Source of the DNA: CAYRKQ01 sp964424985
GTDB lineage: Bacteria; Patescibacteriota; Saccharimonadia; Saccharimonadales; UBA7683
Direction: 5' to 3'
Assembly: GCA_964424985.1 (NCBI GenBank)
Contig: CAYRKQ010000015.1
Coordinates: 1 to 25,463 of the forward strand
DNA: 25,463 bases
Made by a program: the position numbers and the translations under genes. Below, piece by piece: positions 1-7,613 of this stretch; the stretch's first letter is position 1, and each line of letters opens with the position of its first letter. The notes under the pieces were generated by a model. The model had not been told where the DNA came from. It searched no databases and saw only the letters and a program-made list of their open reading frames with translations.

Positions 1-94
1 ACATGGCTTGCCAGCCACCCGAATGAACGGTTAGACTTGGATAGAGTTGCGTTTGAAGGTGGAAGTTAGGCTATCCTTGAAAGGAGCAAGACTA

Positions 95-691
95 ATGCGG
101 CAAGAAATTGAGGCAAAGTTTCTTAATCAGAATCATGATGAGATTCGCACAAAGCTGCGCGAGCTTGGGGCAGTTTGTGAGCATCCCATGAAGTTAATGC
201 GCCGAACGGTGTTTGATTTCCCTGATAGGCGATTACAAAAAGAGGGTGCCTGGGTACGGCTGCGCGAAGAACTTAATGGCTCAATTGAACTAACGCTCAA
301 ACAGGTAAAAACCGACACACTCAGCGGAGTGCATGAAGCAACAGTAACAGTCGGGAGTTACGAGGATGCCCAACATTTCGTGCTGGCAACAGGGCTGGAA
401 ATTAAAGGCGAACAAGAATCAAAACGGGAAGTCTGGCGGCTTGGTGAGGTTGAGATTATGCTCGATGAGTGGCCATGGGTTAAGCCCTTTATAGAAATTG
501 AGGCTCCAACCGAAGAACAAGTAAAAGACCTCGCCCAAAAGCTTGGTCTAAACTGGGCTGATGCCAAATTTGGCGGTGTGACCCCAGTGTACCTAGCCGA
601 ATACAACCTCACGAAAGACGAGTTCGAATCCCTCGAACTTTCCATGAAGTTCAGTGAACCAACATCCAAGGCATTGACAGAAGATGTATAA
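95..691 (+). CDS. CYTH-domain protein (class IV adenylate cyclase / thiamine-triphosphatase type)
   Basis: A 198-residue protein of the CYTH fold, a small beta-tunnel enzyme that binds triphosphates with divalent metal. The signature ExExK is visible at the N-terminus (EIEAKF). Further charged strands follow, such as VRLREE and ELTLKQV, and an acidic metal-binding region near IEIEAP. Members hydrolyse thiamine or inorganic triphosphate or make cAMP; the sequence does not tell which, and the length fits the CyaB-like branch. The reading frame is open from a TTG at 47, but the ATG at 95 is preferred. It has an AAAGGAG ribosome site at 80-86, and family members start right at the ExExK strand. 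A strong promoter for downstream DNA lies inside its last codons. Confidence 0.85.
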   Translation: MRQEIEAKFLNQNHDEIRTKLRELGAVCEHPMKLMRRTVFDFPDRRLQKEGAWVRLREELNGSIELTLKQVKTDTLSGVHEATVTVGSYEDAQHFVLATGLEIKGEQESKREVWRLGEVEIMLDEWPWVKPFIEIEAPTEEQVKDLAQKLGLNWADAKFGGVTPVYLAEYNLTKDEFESLELSMKFSEPTSKALTEDV

Positions 692-703
692 GCGTGATAT
701 AAT
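674..703 (+). promoter_or_regulatory. Consensus sigma-70-type promoter
   Basis: TTGACA at 674-679 and TATAAT at 698-703 are separated by 18 nt, a full consensus pair. It overlaps the 3' end of the CYTH gene and points at sbcB. Transcription would begin near 710, about 100 nt before the sbcB ATG. A second -10 box lies right at sbcB, so this promoter may serve a longer transcript or a small RNA. Confidence 0.65.
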
Positions 704-715
704 AAAAAATTAAGC

Positions 716-731
716 ACCGAAACGGTTTTTT
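716..731 (+). terminator. Weak terminator-like hairpin after the CYTH gene
   Basis: ACCG, an AAA loop and CGGT form a 4-bp stem running into six T residues. The stem is short, so this is a weak intrinsic terminator at best. It would stop transcripts from the CYTH gene or from the promoter at 674-703. Confidence 0.3.
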
Positions 732-795
732 ATGGAGCTGTAGACTAGCCATAGGCTACCCAGGCTGAACACTACCCACTCATCACTAACCACTA

Positions 796-801
796 TATAC
801 T
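796..801 (+). promoter_or_regulatory. -10 box giving a leaderless sbcB transcript
   Basis: TATACT lies with 6 nt between it and the ATG at 808, so transcription would start on or next to the start codon. No Shine-Dalgarno is visible before this ATG. No clear -35 box is seen. Confidence 0.45.
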
Positions 802-807
802 AGCTTT

Positions 808-2319
808 ATGACATTTTATTTTTATGATTTAGAGACATCTGGAATAAATGCTCGGGCGCAGCGGATTATGCAGTTTGCGGGGCAGCGGACTGATGAGAAC
901 TTTAAGCCCATTGGCGAGCCGGATAACTGGCTGATTAAGCTCACTGATGAGATTCTGCCCGATCCTGATGCCATTCTTATCACGGGCATCACGCCGCAAA
1001 AAACCCTGGAAGAGGGCTACAGCGAGGCGGAATTTTTAAAGCTGTTTTATGAGCATGTGTGTCAGCCCGATACCGTCATTTTAGGCTTCAACAGTATTCG
1101 TTTTGACGATGAATTTATGAGAAACACTCTGTGGCGTAATTTTTACGATCCATACGAATGGCAGTGGGCAAATGGCTGCAGTCGCTGGGATCTGCTTGAT
1201 GTGGTACGGATGATTCGGGCGCTGCGACCGGACGGAATTGAGTGGCCCTTCGATCCGCCGCGGCGGACTCAGGGTAAACCCTTCGACAAAGCTCCCTCCT
1301 CCGTCAAGACTTCGGCGGGTAAGCAGGGTAAACCAAATGAAAAAGGTGAGCCAACCAATCGGTTAGAGCTGCTGACGGCTGCCAATGGACTTGATCATCA
1401 GAATGCCCATGATGCCCTGAGCGATGTCTATGCCACCCTCTCACTGGCAAAACTGCTCAAAGAAAAACAGCCAAAGATTTTTGATTACCTCCTCAGTGTG
1501 CGCGGCAAGCAAGCGGTGGCGAAAGTGGTGAATCTGGATGATCCGCAGCCACTGCTGTACACCTCTGGCCGCTATAGTAGCAAATGGCAAAAAACGACGG
1601 CAGTACTACCGATTGCACCGGCCAAAAACGGCTCAGTGTTGGTATTTGATCTGCGAGTTGACCCCTCGTCTTTGGAGGAGCTTTCTGATGACGTGCTGGC
1701 CGAAAGGTTATTTTCACGCGGTGAAGACGAATCGCTGCCGGTAAAGGTGTTAAAACCGAACGTCTGCCCGGCCATTGCGCCGCTTGGCGTGCTCGACGAG
1801 GCTAGTCAAAAACGGCTTAATCTTCCCCTCAAGACAATTGAAGAAAATTATAAAAAATTGACGGCGCTTAAAGGGTTTGCCCAGCGTGTGCACGGACTGT
1901 TTCAAACGTATGACGAAGCCAGAAGAGCAAAATACGAAAAGTTTACTGACCCCGATTTTCAAATTTACGATGGCTTTTTGGGTAACAAAGACCGCGACGA
2001 ACTGCGTGTTATTCGTGCCTTTGATGAAAATCAGTTGGCAGATTACCATCCAGAGTTTCAAGATGAACGCCTTGAGAAACTGTTGCCTCGCTACAAAGCT
2101 CGTAATTTTCCAAAGTCACTCACCGCGCACGAACGTGAGCTCTGGGAAGAATATCGAACTAAACGAATTACCGAAGGCGTGCCTGGACAGCTTAGTATTG
2201 CGGGGCTAGCCGAACGCTTAGGTGAGCTGGTGGCGCTCAAACAAAATGACGACAGTGCCCAGTTCTTGTTGCAAGAACTTCAGCTTTGGGCGCAGTCAAT
2301 TACGCCCTACACAGATTAA
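808..2319 (+). CDS. sbcB: Exodeoxyribonuclease I
   Basis: A 503-residue 3'-to-5' single-strand DNA exonuclease of the DEDDh family, which works in recombination and mismatch repair. The catalytic set is present: D7 and E9 in YDLETSG, D100/D101 in SIRFDDEF, and H201 with D206 in NAHDALSD. The stretch around GFNSIRFDDEF and LLDVVRMIRALRP is very close to the E. coli enzyme as I remember it. It is about 28 residues longer than that enzyme. Part of the excess is an 18-residue in-frame insertion at residues 155-172, bounded by a QGKP repeat (see repeat at 1270-1334). The insertion lies between catalytic motifs in a loop, so activity may be retained. The gene appears leaderless from the -10 box at 796-801. 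Confidence 0.95.
   Translation: MTFYFYDLETSGINARAQRIMQFAGQRTDENFKPIGEPDNWLIKLTDEILPDPDAILITGITPQKTLEEGYSEAEFLKLFYEHVCQPDTVILGFNSIRFDDEFMRNTLWRNFYDPYEWQWANGCSRWDLLDVVRMIRALRPDGIEWPFDPPRRTQGKPFDKAPSSVKTSAGKQGKPNEKGEPTNRLELLTAANGLDHQNAHDALSDVYATLSLAKLLKEKQPKIFDYLLSVRGKQAVAKVVNLDDPQPLLYTSGRYSSKWQKTTAVLPIAPAKNGSVLVFDLRVDPSSLEELSDDVLAERLFSRGEDESLPVKVLKPNVCPAIAPLGVLDEASQKRLNLPLKTIEENYKKLTALKGFAQRVHGLFQTYDEARRAKYEKFTDPDFQIYDGFLGNKDRDELRVIRAFDENQLADYHPEFQDERLEKLLPRYKARNFPKSLTAHERELWEEYRTKRITEGVPGQLSIAGLAERLGELVALKQNDDSAQFLLQELQLWAQSITPYTD
1270..1334 (+). repeat. In-frame repeat insertion in sbcB with 11-bp flanking direct repeats
   Basis: CAGGGTAAACC occurs at 1270-1280 and again at 1324-1334, exactly 54 nt (18 codons) apart. 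The 43 nt between them begin CTTCGACAAAGCTC and contain an imperfect dyad around CTTCGGCGGG. CTTCGAC-type cores recur at 16231 in uvrC and, inverted, near 25170. The frame stays open across the insertion. Confidence 0.7.
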
Positions 2320-2322
2320 AGA

Positions 2323-2664
2323 CTATAAAGAAGCTGGTCGTTTAAAGGGTGCGGCAATTGCCGAGCGGTCTTTTTTTGTGTCAGTTGCGTGCTGCTGATT
2401 GAACTCTTTGGTTTCATGATCAATTTTATTAAGGGTCGTGGCGCGCTTAATCATGTCAGCTCGTATGCCGCGGATCCAGGCTCGGGCGATTATCAATAAG
2501 CTTGCAATAACAATTAGCGAAGGCAAAAAACCGAGCGTGATATCAACACCAGGAACAACGCCGCCAATAATAAAGTTCAGCAGTATCTGCAGAGGGTCGC
2601 TTGCAAATGTAAAGAATGCCAAAGTAGCGCAAATAGTTCCCAGTATGATAATTCGTTTCTTCAT
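2323..2664 (-). CDS. Small two-helix membrane protein, unknown function
   Basis: A 113-residue protein with two hydrophobic segments. The first is roughly residues 3-40, starting KKRIIILGTICATLAFF; the second is roughly 48-62, around LPSLIVIASLLIIA. A basic and polar C-terminal tail follows. I do not recognise the family. The ATG at 2664 is chosen over a GTG at 2676 because GGAG lies 6 nt upstream of it. It has its own promoter (2700-2729). It converges on sbcB with 3 nt between stop codons, and its last codons overlap the probable sbcB terminator. Confidence 0.65.
   Translation of the reverse strand: MKKRIIILGTICATLAFFTFASDPLQILLNFIIGGVVPGVDITLGFLPSLIVIASLLIIARAWIRGIRADMIKRATTLNKIDHETKEFNQQHATDTKKDRSAIAAPFKRPASL
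2352..2377 (+). terminator. Probable intrinsic terminator for sbcB
   Basis: A perfect 12-bp palindrome, CGGCAATTGCCG (2352-2363), is followed by AGCGG and then a run of seven or eight T (2369-2377). It lies 32 nt after the sbcB stop and inside the 3' end of the convergent membrane-protein gene. The 5-6 nt gap between stem and T-run weakens the call. Confidence 0.5.
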
Positions 2665-2699
2665 GGCTCGCTCCACTTGGAAAATTAATAACTACTTCC

Positions 2700-2729
2700 A
2701 TCATAGCCCTCAGGTGAAACGCTTGACAA
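2700..2729 (-). promoter_or_regulatory. Promoter of the small membrane protein gene
   Basis: On the minus strand TTGTCA (2724-2729) and TATGAT (2700-2705) are separated by 18 nt. Transcription would start near 2693, giving a leader of about 29 nt that carries the GGAG ribosome site. Confidence 0.6.
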
Positions 2730-2779
2730 GATTATTGAAAGAAAATGTGTTGTGCTTTTTTCGACGACAAGATTTTCTG

Positions 2780-3613
2780 CTATGCCAGCATGGTTTCACC
2801 AGCCTGGTACGAGCCCAGAATGTGAATATCGGTGGCGTGTTTTTCTAGCTCTTTGAGACAACGCTGCGTCACCGCTTCTTGGAGGCCAGCCGCAAAATCA
2901 ACATAGTACATGTACTGCCAGGCTTCACCAATAATTGGGCGACTCTCGAGCTTGGTCAGGCTAATGTGCTGATGTGCGAACACGCCAAGAGCGGCGTGGA
3001 GTGAACCAGCTTTATCTGCCGTACGGAAAGTAATAGAGGTCTTGTTGGCCTCTTCGGCAGAGCTTGTCTTTTGAGGAGACAGCGCCAAAAATCTGGTGTA
3101 GTTGTGGTGATGGGTCTCTATGTTGCTAGCAAGTATCTTAAGCCCCAAGACCTGGCCGGCCGCTTTACTGGCAATGGCGGCTTTGCTGGGGTCATTTTCT
3201 TTGGCGATCATTTCGGCCGCCGCGGCGGTGTCAAAGTATTCATGCAGCTCAGCCTTTGGGAGATTCTTTTCAAAAAAATCTGTTGTTTCACCGAGGGCAA
3301 ATGATTGCGAGTACACATCAGTGATAGAGCTAAGCGAACTGTCTTTTACCCCAAAAAGATAAAAACTAATTTGTTCGTAAACCTCACCAAATATCCAGAA
3401 TTTGTATTTCAACAACAGATCATACACATCATTGATTGAACCGTAGAGTGAATTTTCAATTGCCACCACGGCATGGTCTGCTCGGTTTTCATATAGCGTC
3501 AAAAAGGTGGCTTTGAAGGTGTCGCAAAACACCAGTTCAACATCCTCGCCGTACAGTTTTTTAGCGGCGATAGAATGAAACGAATGAGCTTGGCCTTGAA
3601 TTGCAACTTTCAT
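2780..3613 (-). CDS. pheA: Prephenate dehydratase with ACT domain
   Basis: A 277-residue protein with a full prephenate dehydratase domain (about residues 1-180) and a C-terminal ACT regulatory domain. It would convert prephenate to phenylpyruvate in phenylalanine synthesis. Visible landmarks are the periplasmic-binding-like core with AIENSLYGSI, the FDTAAAAEM segment and the conserved TRF triplet (TRFLALS). In the ACT domain GSLHAALGVF is followed by the phenylalanine-binding ESRP motif. No chorismate mutase is fused. It starts 3 nt after the PGPGW gene stop, so the two are co-transcribed and translation is probably coupled. No other aromatic biosynthesis gene is in the window. Confidence 0.92.
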   Translation of the reverse strand: MKVAIQGQAHSFHSIAAKKLYGEDVELVFCDTFKATFLTLYENRADHAVVAIENSLYGSINDVYDLLLKYKFWIFGEVYEQISFYLFGVKDSSLSSITDVYSQSFALGETTDFFEKNLPKAELHEYFDTAAAAEMIAKENDPSKAAIASKAAGQVLGLKILASNIETHHHNYTRFLALSPQKTSSAEEANKTSITFRTADKAGSLHAALGVFAHQHISLTKLESRPIIGEAWQYMYYVDFAAGLQEAVTQRCLKELEKHATDIHILGSYQAGETMLA

Positions 3614-3616
3614 ATC

Positions 3617-4063
3617 CTAAGCTACTTTAGATGACTTTCTTTTCTCTGCCAAGTATTTTTTAAACCGTTCCAGCCGGCTGCGGTTAAAGATGAAAATCAA
3701 CAGCGCACTGACGCCGCAGTACACGCAGGTCAGCCAATAGGCATAGTAGCCAAAAATAATGGCAGAAGTTGCCAAACAGGCTGCGGTTACATCAAAGGCA
3801 TATTCCCAATGTGGTGTTGGTCGCCAGCGTTTCTTCACTTCTTTTGGAACGGTCTTTAAAAAGAACGATTTGAGCGCTAAGGCCCAGTCAAACTCGCTGC
3901 CTAAAATGGCGATGCCGAGCAAAAATACCAAGATACCACCAGGCCCAGGGATCCAGCCAACCAAAGGAGCGGTCATAATCAGAATAATCCCCAGCGTAAA
4001 CACCACCGGCTTACGTACCAAGTCATGATTCGCCTTCCACCAGCTATACAATTGATCTTTCAT
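3617..4063 (-). CDS. PGPGW-type transmembrane protein
   Basis: A 148-residue membrane protein of the PGPGW family (also known as TIGR02611). The diagnostic segment WIPGPGGILVFLLGIAILG is plain, followed by the conserved SEFDWA. About four hydrophobic segments are seen: two around PVVFTLGIILIMTAPLVGW and the PGPG region, and two around TAACLATSAIIFGYYAYWL and CGVSALLIFIF. The ends are basic. The biochemical role is unknown. The frame opens at 4084, but the ATG at 4063 is preferred: a TATACT box sits 7 nt before it, so the transcript would be leaderless and the upper ATG would lie outside it. Confidence 0.8.
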   Translation of the reverse strand: MKDQLYSWWKANHDLVRKPVVFTLGIILIMTAPLVGWIPGPGGILVFLLGIAILGSEFDWALALKSFFLKTVPKEVKKRWRPTPHWEYAFDVTAACLATSAIIFGYYAYWLTCVYCGVSALLIFIFNRSRLERFKKYLAEKRKSSKVA

Positions 4064-4070
4064 AAAAACC

Positions 4071-4076
4071 AGTATA
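4071..4076 (-). promoter_or_regulatory. -10 box for the PGPGW-pheA operon
   Basis: Minus-strand TATACT with 7 nt to the ATG at 4063. It lies within 30 nt of the rightward promoter 4078-4106, so the two polymerase sites overlap. Confidence 0.45.
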
Positions 4077-4077
4077 C

Positions 4078-4106
4078 TAGACATTCGTATCTCTTGGATG
4101 TACGAT
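4078..4106 (+). promoter_or_regulatory. Promoter for the half-2H protein gene
   Basis: TAGACA (4078-4083) and TACGAT (4101-4106) are 17 nt apart. The start would fall near 4113, within a few nucleotides of the ATG at 4117. Confidence 0.5.
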
Positions 4107-4116
4107 AAACGGGAAT

Positions 4117-4770
4117 ATGGGCAGAAAAAACAGACCGGGGAGCAGGCGACCTCAACACAACAGATTGGCAGCGAATAAAGAGTTGCGAATGGCGGTTCAA
4201 GCTGGCCAGCCCAAGCCTTTTGGCATTCGTCGTTGGGTAGAATATCAAGACGACCAACATATTCGCGACCGGTTTTACGATTTATTAATTGATGATGATC
4301 AACTGGCAGATCTCATAGATCCACGAACGAAACTACAACTTACCGTCATGCGCAAGCGGACGCTCAACAGTCAGCTTGCTCGTGGTCTGATAGTTGGATA
4401 TGAATTCGGAAAAAAGCAGACTGAGGTGAAGAATAAAATTACTCGTGACTCACCCGAAGGTATGAGCGTACACTATATTGAGCCGCGAGTTATTAAACAT
4501 GGCAGGGCACTGGTACTAGCGGTTGGTGGTGAGGATCTTGCGGCTGAAGTACGAAATACTCAAAAAGCCATGGCCTCAATTGGCTTAAAAGGCGCGCTCA
4601 GAAGTGACGGGAACAAGCCTCATATTACACTCGGTGAGAGCGAGCATCCGATGACTATGATTGAGAAGAAAAGGGCTATAGATGCAACGAGAGAGATTCT
4701 GCCCGAAGGTGCAAGCATTGCGTTAGGTGGTTTAGACTTTTATCCAAAAATAGCTACAGAGCGAGAATAG
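4117..4770 (+). CDS. Basic protein with a half-2H-phosphoesterase-like C-terminus
   Basis: A 217-residue protein with a very basic N-terminus (GRKNRPGSRRPQHNR), suggesting nucleic-acid contact. The C-terminal third, from about residue 128, reads like one half of a 2H (LigT/2'-5' RNA ligase) fold. A strand RALVLAVGG is followed by a helix, then a PHITLGE motif with the HxT signature, another helix, and a strand ending LDFYP. A second HxT motif, which the two-fold enzymes need for catalysis, is not found. It may therefore bind rather than cut, or work as a dimer. The 2H reading is inference from pattern only. The gene is divergent from the PGPGW gene and ends 25 nt before uvrA. Confidence 0.7.
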   Translation: MGRKNRPGSRRPQHNRLAANKELRMAVQAGQPKPFGIRRWVEYQDDQHIRDRFYDLLIDDDQLADLIDPRTKLQLTVMRKRTLNSQLARGLIVGYEFGKKQTEVKNKITRDSPEGMSVHYIEPRVIKHGRALVLAVGGEDLAAEVRNTQKAMASIGLKGALRSDGNKPHITLGESEHPMTMIEKKRAIDATREILPEGASIALGGLDFYPKIATERE

Positions 4771-4781
4771 GGAGAGTGCTG

Positions 4782-4787
4782 TATAAT
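4782..4787 (+). promoter_or_regulatory. -10 box giving a near-leaderless uvrA transcript
   Basis: TATAAT with 8 nt to the uvrA ATG at 4796. GGAGAG at 4771 is about 20 nt from the ATG and upstream of the predicted start, so it cannot act as a ribosome site for this transcript. Confidence 0.55.
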
Positions 4788-4795
4788 TAACTGAT

Positions 4796-7606
4796 ATGTC
4801 GGAGTTTATTTCGGTTCGTGGTGCGCGCGAACATAATTTAAAGAATGTTGATGTGGAAATTCCACGTGAGAAGTTTGTGGTCATTACCGGGCTTTCAGGT
4901 TCCGGTAAGTCTTCGCTTGCTTTCGACACTATCTATGCCGAAGGTCAGCGGCGGTATGTAGAATCACTTTCCAGTTACGCGCGGCAGTTCTTGGGTCTGA
5001 TGGAAAAACCAGATGTTGACCAAATTGACGGCCTGAGCCCGGCAATCTCAATCGACCAAAAATCTACCTCTCGCAACCCCCGTTCCACCGTAGCTACGGT
5101 AACTGAAATTTACGATTATCTGCGTTTACTGTTTGCACGTATTGGCGTGCCACACTGCCCGATTGATGGCAATGAGGTGAAACGTTTGACACCGCAGGCA
5201 ATTGTTGATGAGGTGCTGACCATGCCGGCAGGCGCGCGGTTGATGGTGCTGGCGCCAATTGTTAACGCCAAAAAAGGGCAGTTCGAGCACATTCCAGGTG
5301 AGTATCAACGCAGTGGCTTTGCCCGGGCGCGAGTGGATGGGGTAATTTATAGTCTCGACGAATGGCCTGATCTTGATAAAAAATACAAACACACCATTGA
5401 AATTGTGGTTGACCGCCTGACAAACGACAAGACCAACCAAGGTCGCTTGGCGCAATCAATTGAGCAGGCTCTAGAACTCGGCAAAGAAACGGTGATTGTG
5501 CACGACGCTGATAGCAAAGAAGATACCCTGCTTTCGCAGCGCTATGCCTGCCCTGATCATCCGGAACTAGCCCTGCCGGAGCTTGAGCCTCGCATTTTCA
5601 GTTTTAACGCTCCGCAAGGTGCATGCCCGGCATGTACGGGGCTGGGCAACCGGCTTGAGGTAGATCCTGAGCTGGTCATTCCAAATGGTAACTTAACAAT
5701 TGCCGAGGGTGCCATTCGCCCGTTTAACCGGGTTAATGCTGATGCCTGGTACATGAAAAAGATGCAAGCCGTGGCGGATCGACATGGGTTTAGCCTGCAA
5801 GTTCCTACTGCCCAGCTAAAAGCGGCGGATCTCGAAAAAATACTTTATGGCACAGAGAGTGAAAAATATACCGTCAGACTCAGCATGGGGCGCAGCTTTG
5901 AAACCACCTACGAAGGGGTGATTCCTAATTTAGAGCGCCGCTGGAAAGAAGCTGATAGTGACTTTATGCGCCGGGATATTGAACGGTTTATGCGTGAACG
6001 CCCTTGCCACGTTTGTAAAGGCGCGCGGCTTAAGCCAGAGGTGCTGGCAGTTAAGGTGCACGGATTTTCAATTATTGATGTGATTGATTTGCCAGTCAGC
6101 GACGCCCTTGAGCTATTTGAGGCCACGAAATTTACGGAAAAAGAAACGTTTATTATTGAACAAGTCTGCAAAGAAATTATCTCACGACTCTCATTTTTAA
6201 ATAACGTTGGCCTTAACTACCTAAACTTGAGCCGCAGTGCAGCCACCCTTTCAGGCGGCGAAGCGCAGCGTATTCGCCTGGCCACGCAAATTGGCTCTGG
6301 GCTAATGGGCGTACTTTACGTGTTGGATGAGCCTTCAATTGGGCTGCACCAGCGAGATAATGACCGTCTGATTGCCACCCTCAAACATCTAAGAGACCTG
6401 GGTAACACCGTCTTAGTGGTGGAGCACGACGAAGACACCATTCGAGCAGCTGATTGGCTCATAGATATTGGCCCTGGCGCCGGCGTGCATGGTGGCGAGA
6501 TTGTGGCTTCAGGCACGCCAGCTACGGTTGCAAAAGACAAAAACAGCATTACCGGTCGCTACCTGGCTGGAACGGAAACCATCGCTGTCCCTAAGCAGCG
6601 ACGCAAAGGAAACGGCAAAGAGCTGGTGGTACGCGGTGCAGCTGAACACAATTTAAAGAATATTGACGTCACGATTCCTTTGGGCAAAATGGTAATTGTC
6701 AGTGGGGTTTCTGGCTCGGGCAAATCCACACTGATTAATGACATTTTGGCCAAGGAACTTCAATCACGCTTGCACCGCGCCCATACCGTACCTGGTAAGC
6801 ATAAAGAGGTAACGGGCATTGAGCATCTGGACAAAGCAATTATTATTGACCAATCGCCGATTGGCCGGACGCCGCGCTCTAACCCTGCTACGTATACCGG
6901 CGTGTTTACGCCAATCCGTGAATTATTTGCCAATACGCCAGAGGCCAATGTCCGCGGTTACAAACCAGGACGTTTCAGCTTTAATGTGAAGGGGGGCCGC
7001 TGCGAACATTGTCAGGGCGATGGCATTATTAAAATTGAAATGCACTTTTTGCCTGATGTCTACGTCACTTGCGAAGTCTGTAAAGGCAAGCGCTACAACC
7101 GCGAAGCGCTGGAAATTACCTACAAAGGCAAGAATATTTCCGACGTACTGGAAATGACCATTGAACAAGCGGTGGCGTTCTTTGAAAACCAGCCAGCCAT
7201 TGCCCGCAAGATGCAAACCCTCAACGATGTCGGTCTGGGCTACGTCAAGCTTGGTCAGCCCGCCACTACCCTTTCAGGCGGCGAAGCCCAGCGTATAAAA
7301 CTGGCTGCTGAACTGTCGCGCCGTCCGACCGGTAAAACGCTCTATATTTTAGATGAACCAACCACTGGCTTACATTCAGCTGATGTTAAAAAGTTACTGG
7401 AAGTGTTAAATGCCCTGGTTGATACGGGAAACTCCATGGTGATTATTGAACATAATCTGGATGTGATTAAGTCTGCCGATCACCTCATCGACATGGGGCC
7501 AGAGGGCGGCAACGGCGGCGGCCAGCTAATGGCTGAGGGTACTCCCGAGCAAGTCGCTAAGGTGAAAACTTCCCATACTGGTAAATACTTGACAAATATG
7601 ATATAA
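4796..7606 (+). CDS. uvrA: Excinuclease ABC subunit A
   Basis: A complete 936-residue UvrA, the damage-sensing ATPase of nucleotide excision repair. It loads UvrB on lesions before UvrC cuts. Two ABC modules are seen. Module 1 has Walker A GLSGSGKSSLA, signature LSGGEAQRIRLA and Walker B VLYVLDEPSIGLH. Module 2 has GVSGSGKSTL, LSGGEAQRIKLA and LYILDEPTTGLH. Zinc-binding cysteines occur at ACPACTGLG in module 1 and at CEHCQGDG with CEVCKGKR in module 2. Length is normal (E. coli about 940). uvrC lies 8.5 kb downstream; uvrB is not in the window. Translation starts without a Shine-Dalgarno. Confidence 0.98.
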   Translation: MSEFISVRGAREHNLKNVDVEIPREKFVVITGLSGSGKSSLAFDTIYAEGQRRYVESLSSYARQFLGLMEKPDVDQIDGLSPAISIDQKSTSRNPRSTVATVTEIYDYLRLLFARIGVPHCPIDGNEVKRLTPQAIVDEVLTMPAGARLMVLAPIVNAKKGQFEHIPGEYQRSGFARARVDGVIYSLDEWPDLDKKYKHTIEIVVDRLTNDKTNQGRLAQSIEQALELGKETVIVHDADSKEDTLLSQRYACPDHPELALPELEPRIFSFNAPQGACPACTGLGNRLEVDPELVIPNGNLTIAEGAIRPFNRVNADAWYMKKMQAVADRHGFSLQVPTAQLKAADLEKILYGTESEKYTVRLSMGRSFETTYEGVIPNLERRWKEADSDFMRRDIERFMRERPCHVCKGARLKPEVLAVKVHGFSIIDVIDLPVSDALELFEATKFTEKETFIIEQVCKEIISRLSFLNNVGLNYLNLSRSAATLSGGEAQRIRLATQIGSGLMGVLYVLDEPSIGLHQRDNDRLIATLKHLRDLGNTVLVVEHDEDTIRAADWLIDIGPGAGVHGGEIVASGTPATVAKDKNSITGRYLAGTETIAVPKQRRKGNGKELVVRGAAEHNLKNIDVTIPLGKMVIVSGVSGSGKSTLINDILAKELQSRLHRAHTVPGKHKEVTGIEHLDKAIIIDQSPIGRTPRSNPATYTGVFTPIRELFANTPEANVRGYKPGRFSFNVKGGRCEHCQGDGIIKIEMHFLPDVYVTCEVCKGKRYNREALEITYKGKNISDVLEMTIEQAVAFFENQPAIARKMQTLNDVGLGYVKLGQPATTLSGGEAQRIKLAAELSRRPTGKTLYILDEPTTGLHSADVKKLLEVLNALVDTGNSMVIIEHNLDVIKSADHLIDMGPEGGNGGGQLMAEGTPEQVAKVKTSHTGKYLTNMI

Positions 7607-7607
7607 T
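7599..7607 (+). promoter_or_regulatory. Extended -10 promoter before the 7614 gene
   Basis: TGATATAAT is a perfect extended -10 (TG-N-TATAAT) overlapping the uvrA stop codon. Six nt separate it from the ATG at 7614, so the transcript is probably leaderless. Confidence 0.6.
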
Positions 7608-7613
7608 AAAAGA

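Noticed and set aside
47..94. Longer CYTH protein from the TTG at 47
   Set aside because: The added residues do not fit the family, and the ATG at 95 has AAAGGAG at the right distance.
7589..7607. TTGACA near TATAAT before the 7614 gene
   Set aside because: The spacer is only 7 nt, too short for a -35/-10 pair. The extended -10 alone is the better reading.
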